A stretch of DNA of 41,967 bases from Nemertoderma westbladi (taxonomy: Eukaryota; Xenacoelomorpha; Nemertodermatida; Nemertodermatidae), in assembly GCA_032718475.1 (NCBI GenBank), contig JAUCBJ010006056.1, forward strand, positions 1 through 41,967, given 5' to 3'. A program made the translations under genes and the position numbers. The notes under the pieces are model-generated. The model was given only the letters and a program-made list of their open reading frames with translations. It had not been told where the DNA came from and did not search any database. Below, piece by piece: positions 27,846 to 37,299 of this stretch; within the stretch, counting starts at the first letter, position 1; every line of letters begins with the position of its first letter.

Positions 27846-28190
27846 GGATGTGGGGCGACCAACGAAAGTAAGCGAGCTTAGCTTACAGGTACCACTAACT
27901 CAATCAGTGTGTCTGTTGATCTGTTGTTCTGTTGTGGGGCGAGCGACGAAAGTAAGCGAGCTTAGCATACAGGTACCACTAACTCAATCGGTGTGTCTGT
28001 TGCTCTGTTGTTCTGTTTATCTGTTGTTCTGTCGATCTGTTTTTCTGTTGTTCTGTCGTTCTGTTTTGTCCAATTTTAAACGTTAATAACTCAGCCAAAT
28101 GTTAATAAAATTTAACCAAACTGGGAACTGGGTACACATGTAGTCTGGCAAAAGTTTAGAAATTTTCCAAGTTGAATTTGCGTGGGGTCT
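27846..28190 (+). repeat. Inverted-pair repeat element, left copy, 5' module
   Basis: Two 84-bp units (GTGGGGCGA.C.ACGAAAGTAAGCGAGCTTAGC...TCTGTTGTTCTGTT at 27850 and 27934) are followed by a conserved body, AAACGTTAATAACTCAGCCAAATGTTAAT...AGAAATTTTCCAAGTTGAATTT. The same body recurs at 28975-29085. It also occurs in reverse complement at 36450-36555, preceded there by 72-bp units of the same head. Confidence 0.75.
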
Positions 28191-28910
28191 TCGTGCAGCA
28201 TCTGTGTAACTGTCTTACAGTTATAATAAATTAATCTACCCAAAATTATTAGGCTTGGCATCAGCTGGTTGCTAGGAGACTGCAGGATTACAGTACGGTA
28301 CCGGTACTGTTAACTGTTACAGTGGTACAGAGTTACCGGTACCGTCTACAGGTCGTTGGCAAGGCCATCTAAACAACTTCTTCATCTAAACAGCTTCCGA
28401 CAGTCCGATGTATCTGGACCCGAGCAGCCGAGTGGCATCAAGATGCGATTAACTGAGGAATAAATACTACGGAATTGAAGCTTGTCAGTAAGATTCTATT
28501 TACAAGAACGCGGCGGCCTGGACAGCCAGATCCTGGGATCGCCTGGGGGAAATTGTTGAAAGTCGGGCAGACGTGTATCGCACCGGATTACATTCTCTGC
28601 CACGCGAAAGTGTGAGTCGAATTCGTTGTCGAATTGGGTCGGAATCTGTGGGAATTTTACTGTTATACGGGAATAAACCGCAGCGGTCTGGTGACTATGG
28701 ACGGATACTGGGATGATCTGGTATTTCGATCGAGTTTCTCGTATTCTCGATGCTTGAGGCGGATAGAGAGTCAGTTGTGTTGGGCGGAGATACCGATTGC
28801 TGGATAGCTCTGATCTTTTTATAATTATTTGAATTTCTTAAGTACCGATTTTTGGATTGAATTGCTCAATTTTAATCTGTATCTGATAACTGAGCCTCGT
28901 CCTGCGCGAA
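28191..28910. other. Unassigned stretch with one inverted repeat
   Basis: No coding frame recognised. ACGGTACCGGTA (28295-28306) is the reverse complement of TACCGGTACCGT (28334-28345), giving a 12-bp stem over a ~27-nt loop. Confidence 0.5.
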
Positions 28911-29266
28911 GGCCCCATGAACGTGTTCTGTTGTTCTGTTGATCTGTTGTTCTGTTGTTCTGTCGATTTGTTGTGTCCAAATTTAAACGTTAATAACTCA
29001 GCCAAATGTTAATGAAATTTAACCAAACTTGGTAAACATGTAGTCTGGTAAAAGTTTAGAAATTTTCCAAGTTGAATTTCCGTGTGGCCTTCGAGAAGCT
29101 TAGATAATAGCAATTAATTAGTTAATTAAGTTGATTACGGTAAAAACTGCATTTTCAACCTGCCTGTTAAAGGAAATTAATTATTTTACAGTATAATATT
29201 TAAATAATTATACTTAAAAATTATACATATGTAATCCACATACCCCATTCTATTATAGTTTTTAAT
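28911..29266 (+). repeat. Inverted-pair repeat element, left copy, main body part 1
   Basis: From CTGCGCGAAGGCCCCATGAACGTG through the TCTGTTGTTCTG run and conserved body to ...CCATTCTATTATAGTTTTTAAT. This is the reverse complement of about 36262-36560. It is interrupted at 29266 by a LINE insertion and resumes at 33700. The last 13 bases (29254-29266) are the target duplication. Confidence 0.8.
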
Positions 29267-30204
29267 CATCATTGCATCAGGGAGCCCATTGAGAGACTGC
29301 TCCGTGGAAATCAGAATGGGTTCCGTAAAGGTCGTGGGACCATGGAGCCCATTTTGGCACTTAGAAGGATAATTGAAGAGTTATCAAAAAAGAAAGACAG
29401 GCATCTGGCTGTTATCTTTGTTGACTTCATCAAGGCCTTTGATTCAGTCTCTCGCTCACGTATGTTCAGCATACTTTCATTATATGGGATTCCTGATGAA
29501 ATTATTGCAGCAATCAGATCAGTATACGATGGTTCGACAACATTTGTGTCTACTGTTGACGGTGACACAGAACCATTTGAAGTGTTATGGGGCGTCCTCC
29601 AAGGAGACACACTTGCACCATTCTTGTTCATTATTGTGGTTGACTATGTTCTACGCATGTCCTTAGATCATTATAATGATGATGGGGTGATGATAACTCC
29701 ACCTACTGGCTCCAGAAGTCGAGGAAATCCTGCCAAGTATCTAACTGATCTAGACTTTGCTGATGACTTAGGAGTACTCTCAGAATCATTAGAGGGAGCC
29801 CAATGGCTCCTCAGCTCATTAGAACACGCTGCTTCTAGTGTTGGTCTTTTTATTAACTCCAGAAAGACCAAAATTCTGACAGTTAACTTTGAAAGTCATC
29901 AGCAAGTCTCTGATCGGATGAGCATAAGCTCAAATGATGGTATGCTTGAGCATATGTGGACGACTTCTGTTACCTGGGATCATGGATCCAGAAGTCAGGT
30001 GAGGACCTTCGAATACGTAAGGGAAAGGCATGTGCAGCCTTGAATAGGCTTTCCAGGATTTGGAAGTCACCGAGAATTAATCGGAAACTTAAGGTCCGAT
30101 TATTTAGAGCAGCAGTAGTTCCAGTACTCCTCTACGGGAGTCCATGCTGGGCTCTAACTGCTGAGGACACCAAATCTCTGTATTCGAAGAGACGTATCTA
30201 ATAC
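29267..30204 (+). pseudogene. LINE reverse transcriptase fragment
   Basis: The frame leading into 29342 opens with REPIERLLRGNQNGFRKGRG. It continues with FVDFIKAFDSVSRSRMFSIL (first catalytic Asp), VLQGDTLAPFLFIIVVDYVL and YLTDLDFADDLGVLSES. The catalytic FADD pair is intact. A 1-nt frame change near 29956 moves the homology into the frame ending at 30201, which reads DDFCYLGSWIQKSGEDLRIR and LFRAAVVPVLLYGSPCWALT. Homology stops at about 30180 (AEDTKSL). The expected continuation (LDGTFTRMLRR) is at 32132 and again at 33281. The family looks RTE/jockey-like, but I do not assign a clade. It cannot make a whole protein. Confidence 0.85.
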
Positions 30205-31614
30205 CTGCAATATCCTACTATAAAGTCTGTGAATCAAAGAATAAATCCGAGCTTCTCACCAAAACAGTAAACTCTAAGTAAACCTATTGCAGTATTAGTC
30301 TCTTATAACCGGTGAGGCAGAAAACAGTCTACGAACGGACAAACTTCGATAAAACAAAGCGAATCCTAAAATCGGGCTGACGCACTGACGGACTAAAGGC
30401 GCTCGTATACTTTGCCGCGGTGTGATTTATATGGGTTGGGGTGAGAGTTGCTAGCTAAATGTCTAACTAGCGGCAAAAGCACACAGTAAGGACAAAAATT
30501 ATTTTATATATTTTGAGGTGTAAATAATTTCTAACGCGCGCGTGTGTCTTGATTCTAACAGTCAAAATCAGTTTTAATCCTTCATATATATAATTACTGG
30601 GTCTGGTGTATTTGTATAAATACTCAAATTTTACGGGTTGCTTGTAGGTCCAATACTCACAAATAATAAGGCTCCTTCCCCTTTGTGTACTTCCAGGACT
30701 CAAATTCAGGCATAAGGTTAATACTACGCCCAGAATTCGGCCGTTTTAATTACCAGGTCCCTAATACTAAGAAGAAGATGTGTTAGTTTACTACTGTAGG
30801 CGTACGGTTACAAATAGCTGGCCTGGCTTCCTATCTAGAATTTTGGTTGCCTAGGTGGGGCACGGCAACTTCCTAACAGAATGTCGGCGGGGACACGGTA
30901 GATGTTAGTATCCCTAATGGCCTTAATTTGTATGCGCCTAGCAATAAACTGCCCTACCGCCTGAACGGTACAATCCTAATTCAGGTAAAAACACAGTAAC
31001 CTCCTGGCCTACAAGTTCCAACACAAACAATAGACACCACTGCACTACAAACTAGCCACCGACGCACCTATACCTAGCAAGAGTTAGGCGTACAGCTTGC
31101 TGCACCCTACCAATGTGTATGCCTTGTACTGGTGTGCCTGCGTCCAATCTGCGTACTAGTATCTCTGCTTGCTCTACTCTCTCTCCTCCCGTAGGAATAT
31201 GAAGGTCTACTGCAGGTTTTTCTCTGAATTTAGACAGTACAGTCCCTAAATGTAAATTTTTTAGCGCACAGCGTGTCAATACCTCTACCTTTGATCTTAG
31301 GTCTTACACTTAGGTACCAAGGCATTGAACGCTGTCTAACCTTCAGGCGAATAAATAAAGATGATATTGCGGGTTGTCTCCTGTCTACATTCCTCCGATG
31401 TTCCTGTCTATCGCCGCGGCCCGATGTCTAGCCTGCCATCCTGTTCCTTAGTTGTGTTCACCGTGGTGAAAACATAGTAAAAAAGAGCAGATAGCGGATA
31501 CTTCTAACTTTATTACAGAATTTAAACGATAACTAATAAAGATAATATACACTAAAGAACTACTAAAGTATAACAAAGAAGTGAATATCAGAAGTAAGAT
31601 TAGATAACTAATGA

Positions 31615-31766
31615 ACGAAACCGCACCTTTTATAGCAAATTTTGTGCTGCAATCAATCGAGATAAATCTCGATTGTTCTATGATTTCTATACGAAACCGC
31701 ACCTTTTATAGCAAATTTTGTGCTGCAATCAATCGAGATAAATCTCGATTGTTCTATGATTTCTAT
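31615..31766. repeat. 76-bp perfect-looking tandem duplication with hairpin
   Basis: ACGAAACCGCACCTTTTATAGC... at 31615-31690 is repeated at 31691-31766 with no difference that I can see. Each copy contains the stem AATCGAGAT-AA-ATCTCGATT. The identity implies a recent event. Confidence 0.85.
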
Positions 31767-31933
31767 GAGGGTTTTAAAGATAATTATTGGTCCAGCAAAC
31801 ACATAACTTGCACGACATTGGTTACTATCAAATAACTGCAATCACATTGGTTAATCTACCTTAAGCAGATGCAATTAAATCGTAGCGGTAAATTTGAATG
31901 AGTTGAAATTTAGCACAAAAAATAATTCGTACT

Positions 31934-32002
31934 TGCTAGGATTCAGACTCGATACCTACTACACGATTTTCTAACGCTTAACCGACTGAGCTACTGAACC
32001 AC
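31934..32002 (-). other. tRNA-derived sequence (pseudogene or SINE head)
   Basis: On the minus strand GTAGCTCAGTCGGTTAAGCG gives a good A-box and D-arm, and GAGTCTGAATCC about 30 nt later resembles a B-box with an inserted base. The anticodon and acceptor stems do not pair well, so it is not a working tRNA. Confidence 0.45.
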
Positions 32003-32091
32003 TTGAACAATGTTATACAAATAGCTATAGTAAATACGAATGAGGACTTAATGTAATCTTTATAACAAATTAATTCGAACAAAATAAAATT

Positions 32092-32541
32092 TTGAAAATC
32101 CACGGCTTTTATGAGGATATAATTCTATACTCTGGATGGCACATTCACAAGAATGCTACGCCGGGTTCATTGTGTCAAGTACAATGCACACATTTCCAAC
32201 CAGACACTATATAACATGGAAGGTGTCTCATTGGTTACCAAGCTTGACACTAGAACAAAATCGCCTCCGCTTTGCAGGACATTGCTTTCGCCGTGAGGAC
32301 CAGCCAGTGCATAATCTTGTACTTTGGCAGCCTCATGGAGTGAATAAGCATGGTGGACAGCCCATGACTTTCTTGAGACGCATCTTAAAGGACACTGGCC
32401 TTGAAGATGCGGATGATCTAGCAAATGTCATGGGTGATAGGGAGTTGTGGCGGCGCAATTTTGTCGACAAGCCGGCACAACATTCTTAAAAATGCAGCTG
32501 CAATGCAGCATGCCGATCCTAGTAGTAGTAGTAGTAGTAGT
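32092..32541 (+). pseudogene. LINE C-terminal region, copy 1
   Basis: A frame from 32129 reads TLDGTFTRMLRRVHCVKYNA. After a frame change near 32250, the other frame reads NRLRFAGHCFRREDQPVHNL and ...RRILKDTGLEDADDLANVMG to a stop near 32489. These are the usual last ~120 residues of RTE/jockey-type LINE proteins. The segment ends in (TAG)n at 32518-32541. Nearly identical to 33241-33686. Confidence 0.8.
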
Positions 32542-32912
32542 AAAACCCCCGCGAACAGCGGAAGAATCGAATAATCTTCCTATTCTCGGGGGTACAGCTG
32601 TTGCTAACTGTGGCAAATGTGTAACTTCACCAGGGCTACTCTCTCCAGAAGGGTAAAATCAACTTTATTACTCAAGTAGTGAAGCCTATCAGTCGACAAA
32701 CAATTTGTAGTTCAGGGTGCGCACTGAGGCGCGGGCTAATTTAATTTTATAATTTTATCCGAAAAATATATAATAATAATTCTGAAAAGAATACCGAATG
32801 TGCTAAACCTGGGGCAAACAACTAAAATAAAATAAACGAAAGAAATTAAACCCCAATGAAACCTAATCCGGCAAAACGAATGCAATGAGTACTACTCATT
32901 TATTTTGGAGTC
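32542..32912. other. Unassigned spacer
   Basis: Short mixed sequence, including CCCCCGCGAACAGCGG... and AT-rich DNA, between the two LINE 3' ends. No coding frame recognised. Confidence 0.4.
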
Positions 32913-33223
32913 CGGACAATTGCGACCCGGACAATTGCGACCCGGACAATTTCGACCCGGTCAATTGCGACCCATGTTTTTAAATAAAAATTATGGGTCG
33001 CAATTGTCCGGGTCGCATTTGTCAATGATATACAATGATATTTATCAATGAAATACATTACATATTTTTATCTGGATCCGGACAATTGCGATCCAGACAA
33101 TTGCGACCCGGTCAATTGCGACCCGGACAATTGCGACCCGGACAATTTCGACCCGGTCAATTGCGACCCGGTCAATTGCAACCAATGTTTTTAAATAAAA
33201 ATTATGGGTCGCAATTGTCCGAA
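32913..33223. repeat. Foldback 15-bp repeats GGACAATTGCGACCC
   Basis: Two blocks (32913-33017 and 33076-33223) each carry several direct copies of CGGACAATTGCGACC. An AT-rich loop (ATGTTTTTAAATAAAAATTAT) follows, then inverted copies (GGGTCGCAATTGTCCG). Each block can fold into a long hairpin. Each unit has the palindrome CAATTG at its core. Confidence 0.85.
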
Positions 33224-33240
33224 TGTCTAAATTGGTTAAG

Positions 33241-33686
33241 TTGAAAATCCACGGCTTTTATGAGGATATAATTCTATACTCTGGATGGCACATTCACAAG
33301 AATGCTACGCCGGGTTCATTGTGTCAAGTACAATGCACACATCTCCAACCAGACACTATATAACATGGAAGGTGTCTCATTGGTTACCAAGCTTGACACT
33401 AGAACAAAATCGCCTCCGCTTTGCAGGACATTTCTTTCGCCGTGAGGACCAGCCAGTGCATAATCTTGTACTTTGGCAGCCTCATGGAGTGAATAAGCAT
33501 GGTGTACAGCCCATGACTTTCTTGAGACGCATCTTAAAGGACAGTGGTCTTAAAGATGCGGATGATCTAGCAAATGTCATGGGTGATAGGGAGTTGTGGC
33601 GGTGCAATTTTGTTGACAAGCCGGCACAGCATTCTTAAAAATGCAGCTGCAATGCAGCATGCCGATCCTAGTAGTAGTAGTAGTAG
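33241..33686 (+). pseudogene. LINE C-terminal region, copy 2, true 3' end
   Basis: Same content as 32092-32541 with a handful of substitutions and the same frame change, ending in a (TAG)n tail directly at the 13-bp target duplication. This copy, not the first, marks the 3' end of the insertion. Confidence 0.8.
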
Positions 33687-33960
33687 TATAGTTTTTAATT
33701 AGTTCAAGTGATTTGCTTTAATAAATGTGTCTTTAATTGATCTAAACGTAATTAAAGCGGCACAATTATTGAGTACAAATTTAATCCTGCCCATTATTGG
33801 TCAACATAGTCTCTGCGGGGGTGTAGAGCTGCTAGCTGGCTGGGAGATGTTGGCCTTACCAGAGGCGAATTGTACTGTAATAGGCAGCCAGTAGTATTGC
33901 TATAGCAACTCAGACATAACTCGATCCATACCCTGCCTGTATTTCAATTCCTATTGACTT
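33687..33960 (+). repeat. Inverted-pair repeat element, left copy, main body part 2
   Basis: Continues from 29266 after the LINE: ATTAGTTCAAGTGATTTGCTTTAAT... to about 33925. It is the reverse complement of about 35985-36262, with moderate divergence. Confidence 0.75.
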
Positions 33961-34837
33961 TATACTACAAATGTGGGGCGAGACACGTAGTCGGCGAGCC
34001 TTGGCATACGATTCATATAGGCCCCAACGGAGCATGTCCGTCTGTCTGTCCGTCTGTCTGGTAAATTTTTGATCGCGAATTTCTCGGCATCGCTGGTTCG
34101 GAATTGAACCAAACTTAGTAGATAAGTAGAAGAGGGAAAGTTTAGAAAATTTGTGAAGTTTGGTGAAAAATCATGCAGTCTGACGTCAGCTACGACAGAT
34201 TATGTGCTTTTTACAAAATGTTAAATTTCTCAGCAATGCCTCATTTTTCAGAGCTGAAATTTTGGTTACTCGTAGATAATCATGAAGTCTATCTTTTACG
34301 AAATTGAAAAGTTAAGACAGTTAATTGGGGATCCGCTAGAAACTCGGGAATAATTGCGTAGGCCTACACCGGTACCTACAGTTAATTGCTGCTGTAATGT
34401 TCATCAGTAGTGACTACGAAATTGCAGTATAAAATTGTAATACCTTCATTGGCCAGCTCGTTACCTCGAGCGGTGTTGGCTGAATTGATAAGGCGTTGGA
34501 CTAGCCATCCAATGGGATCTTCTCGCGCTGGTTCGAATCATATCTGTGGCAAAGCTTATTTTGCACCATTTTGTATATTAATTCTTTAAAGCCAACAATA
34601 TAAACCAACTTTGTTATTATGTATGCAGTCTATTAGAAGTTTAGAAATAATCTGAGTTTTTATCAAAACAAGACTGTCTGACACTCGCTACCGGTAGTTT
34701 CAGACTTTTTATAAAAACCGAAATAAGTCGTTCAATCAAATGATGAATTAAACCAAACTTGTACGTATGCAGTCCATTAAAAGTTTGGAAAGTATCTGAA
34801 GTTTGGTCAAAAATAAGTCAGTCGGTACCGGTGGTTT
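33961..34837. repeat. Diverged repeats of the same broader family
   Basis: Starts GTGGGGCGAG...GCGAGCC...CATACG, then a GTCTGTCTGTCCGTCTGTCTGG run. Several diverged copies follow of the body ...AACCAAACTT.GTA...TATGCAGTC.ATTA.AAGTTT.GAAA (34110, 34600 and 34750 regions). No coding frame. Confidence 0.55.
34470..34553 (+). other. tRNA-Ser-like pseudogene or SINE head
   Basis: GGCTGAATTGATAAGGC gives a D-arm. TTGGA-CTAGCCA-TCCAA is a perfect anticodon stem. A long variable arm (TGGGATCTTCTCG) and the B-box GGTTCGAATC follow. The layout is that of type II tRNA-Ser, but the anticodon position reads AGC, which is Ala. T and acceptor stems pair poorly. Most likely a decayed tRNA-derived repeat. 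Confidence 0.5.
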
Positions 34838-34966
34838 CAGACTTTTTATAAAAACCGAAATAAGTCGGGCAATTGCAGTTCAGACTTTTTATAAAAACCG
34901 AAATAAGTCGGGCAATTGCAGTTCAGACTTTTTGTAAAAACCGAAATAAGTCGGGCAATTGCAGAT
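34838..34966. repeat. 43-bp tandem repeat, three copies
   Basis: CAGACTTTTTATAAAAACCGAAATAAGTCGGGCAATTGCAGTT repeats at 34838, 34881 and 34924 with almost no change. A single diverged copy lies near 34703. Confidence 0.85.
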
Positions 34967-34999
34967 TAAATTAAACCAAAATTTGTATGTATGCACTCT

Positions 35000-35080
35000 C
35001 GTGCTGCGCGAAGTCCCCACGAACGTGTTGTATTACTTACTATCTCAGGTGACACGTTCGTGGGGCCTTCGCGCATCACG
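35000..35080. repeat. 29-bp-stem inverted repeat
   Basis: CGTGCTGCGCGAAGTCCCCA... at 35000-35028 pairs with 35052-35080, with two mismatches in 29. The loop is 23 nt. One arm also occurs at about 28905-28932. Confidence 0.85.
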
Positions 35081-35299
35081 AGGCCCAGTTATGAGATACA
35101 AATTAAAATTGAGCGACTGTATCACAAAATCCGGTTTTGATAAATTTACCCACACCACCAATCAATCAAAGAAAGGGGGACAGTACGTGTTCACCCCTTT
35201 TAATCTCCCCCCCCCCCCCAGCCCTTCCCAACCACCAATACATAACCGCGACATCTACCACCCACGGAAGGGTAGCACGAACTTATTTCCAATCGCACG

Positions 35300-35506
35300 T
35301 TCAATATGCAAAGCCAGGTGGTGGTTTATAGGAATATAATAAACGCAGTACTCGTTTTCATTATAAGCATCGTTGCGTTCGTCCTGTTTTGTATTTAAAT
35401 ATATTTCTTAAACGCAGGCTAGGACGATCTTTATAATAATAATAACTAGGGATGCGATCAATATGTGAAGCCAGGTGGTTTATATAATAATTTAGTAAAC
35501 GCAGTA
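35300..35506 (+). repeat. Partial direct copy of the following repeat arm
   Basis: CAATATGCAAAGCCAGGTGG...AAACGCAGTACTCG at about 35306-35365 recurs at 35458-35507. Both lead into CGTTGCG.TCGT..TGTCCTGTTTTGT...AACGCAG. Two tandem copies of one terminal module. Confidence 0.6.
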
Positions 35507-35905
35507 CTCGTCTTTATTATATGCCTCGTTGCGCTCGTTGCTTGTCCTGTTTTGTCATAAAATATTTTTCCTAAACGCAGACTGACGATCTTTATACAGT
35601 TATAACTATGCGAAGTTTCGAAACTGTGCGAGTAACTGTTGATACATCTATGTGGAGATGTGTGATATGTGGAGATGTGTGATACAACGCCAACGCATCT
35701 TATGCCGATGTAGTAATATGGGTATTGAAATAATATTAAATCAATGTACACTCTTAAAGCTGCAGCGAAAAAATGTAGCTAATTTCCTAGGTTACATATA
35801 AAATAATAATATTATTTTTAAGAACATTAATTTTACTACTTTGCAAAAATTCAATTAAAAAATAACCAGACATATACATTGTGGAATAAACTATTTCAGA
35901 AGCCT
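35507..35905 (+). repeat. Large inverted repeat, left arm
   Basis: The reverse complement of 36822-37195 with modest divergence. It runs from ACTCGTCTTTATTATATGCC to GGAATAAACTATTTCAG. Together the arms enclose 35906-36821. Confidence 0.85.
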
Positions 35906-36821
35906 ACAACAGCCATGCCATGGATGGTATTTATGTTATTATATCTGTCATTTACCTGAGATAGCAATACAACATTTATAGTGGATTTAAAGAATGCTGT
36001 CTGGGCTGGAATAGCAATACTGGTTGCCTATTACAATTCCTCTCTGGTTAGTCTACAGCCACAACTCCCAGCTAGCTCCACACCAGCAGAGACTTGACCA
36101 ATAATCATTCCCAGCAACTGGCTGCCTTACACAAACATCCTTCCATCTATATACCAGCATGTTGGCCAATAAATGAGCAGTATTTTAATGAGAATCAATT
36201 TTTTATGCCGTTTAATAACTTTAGATCAATTAAAGACACAATTATTAAAGCAAATCACTTGAACTAATTAAAAACTATAATAGAATGGAGTATGTGGATT
36301 ACATCTGTATATTTTTTAAGTATAATTATTGAAGTCTTATACTGTAAAACAATTAATTTCCTTTAAAAGGCAGGTTGAAAATGGTGTTTTTACCGTAATC
36401 AACTTAATTAACTAATTAACTGCTATTATCTTAGCTTCTCGAAGGCCACACGGAAATTATACTTGGAAAATTTCTAAACTTTTGCCAAACAACATGTGTA
36501 CCAAGTTTGGATAGATTTCATCAAAGATTGGCCGAGTTATTAACGTTTAAAATTGAACACGACAGAACGACAGAACGACTGAACGACAGGTTGATTAATG
36601 GTACCACTACGCTAAGGCTCACTCACTTCGTGGCTCGCCCCACAGAACGACAGAACGACAGGTTGATTAATGGTACCACTACGCTAAAGCTCACTCACTT
36701 CGTGGCTCGCCCCACAGAACGACAGAACGACAGGTTGATTAATGGTACCACTACGCTAAGGCTCACTCACTTCGTGGCTCGCCCCCACAGAAGATATAAT
36801 GACTGTTGTAGGCTTATATCT
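35906..36821 (-). repeat. Inverted-pair repeat element, right copy
   Basis: Read on the minus strand it matches 28911-29266 plus 33700-33925, uninterrupted by the LINE. It includes the intact target site CTATTATAGTTTTTAATTAG. Its head is three 72-bp units (below). It fills exactly the space between the two arms of the larger inverted repeat. Confidence 0.8.
36589..36786. repeat. 72-bp tandem repeat, three copies
   Basis: GGTTGATTAATGGTACCACTACGC...GGCTCGCCCCACAGAACGACAGAACGACA starts at 36589, 36661 and 36733. The 24-codon period creates an open frame with repeating peptide THFVARPTERQNDRLINGTT, which I take as incidental. Confidence 0.85.
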
Positions 36822-37195
36822 GAAATAGTTTATTCCGCAATATATTTGTCTGGTTATTTTTTAATTGAGTTTTTGCAAAGTAGTAAAATTAATGTTCTTA
36901 AAAATAATATTATTATTTTATACGAAACCTAGAAAATTATCTACATTTTTTCGCGGCAGCTTTAAGAGTGTACATTGATTTAATATTATTTTAATACCCA
37001 TATTACTACATCGGCATACGATGTGTTGGCGTTGTATCACACATCTCCACATAGATGTATTAGCAGTTACTCGCACAGTTTCGAAACTTCGCATAGTTAT
37101 AACTGTATAAAGATCGTCAGTCTTGGTTTAGGAAAAATATTTTAATGCAAAACAGGACGAGCGACGAGCGCAACGAGGCATATAATGAAGACGAG
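36822..37195 (-). repeat. Large inverted repeat, right arm
   Basis: Partner of 35507-35905. It begins CTGAAATAGTTTATTCCGCA and ends ...AACGAGGCATATAATGAAGACGAG. Confidence 0.85.
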
Positions 37196-37299
37196 TTGTT
37201 TGCGGTATTTCAACTTCTCATAATGCAAGTTGAATATTTTATCAGTACTAGGTGCGGGAACATGGAATTTGGGTATATTCAATGGACTGGGGGTGATTC

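Larger units (their letters stand above)
30205..32091. other. Foreign DNA inside the LINE
   Basis: About 1.9 kb separates the two halves of the LINE coding region. I see no recognisable gene. It contains a 76-bp tandem duplication (31615-31766) and a tRNA-like stretch (31934-32002, minus). A 75-codon minus frame at 31052-31279 has no recognisable motif. Confidence 0.5.
29267..33686 (+). mobile_element. 5'-truncated LINE insertion with (TAG)n tail and 13-bp target duplication
   Basis: TATAGTTTTTAAT at 29254-29266 and 33687-33699 flanks this segment. The inverted sister copy at 36262-36290 shows the same site uninterrupted. The left end falls inside the RT domain, as expected for 5' truncation, and the right end has a (TAG)n tail. 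Between RT (to 30180) and the final C-terminal part (33241-33686) lie 3 kb of other DNA, including a second copy of the LINE 3' end. The copy was therefore rearranged after or during insertion. Confidence 0.8.

Noticed and set aside
31052-31279. 75-codon minus frame with a plausible-looking sequence
   Set aside because: No motif recognised, no neighbour or repeat support, and length within chance expectation.
32913-33223. Possible CRISPR-like array
   Set aside because: Units are contiguous 15-mers without unique spacers, in a eukaryotic repeat context.
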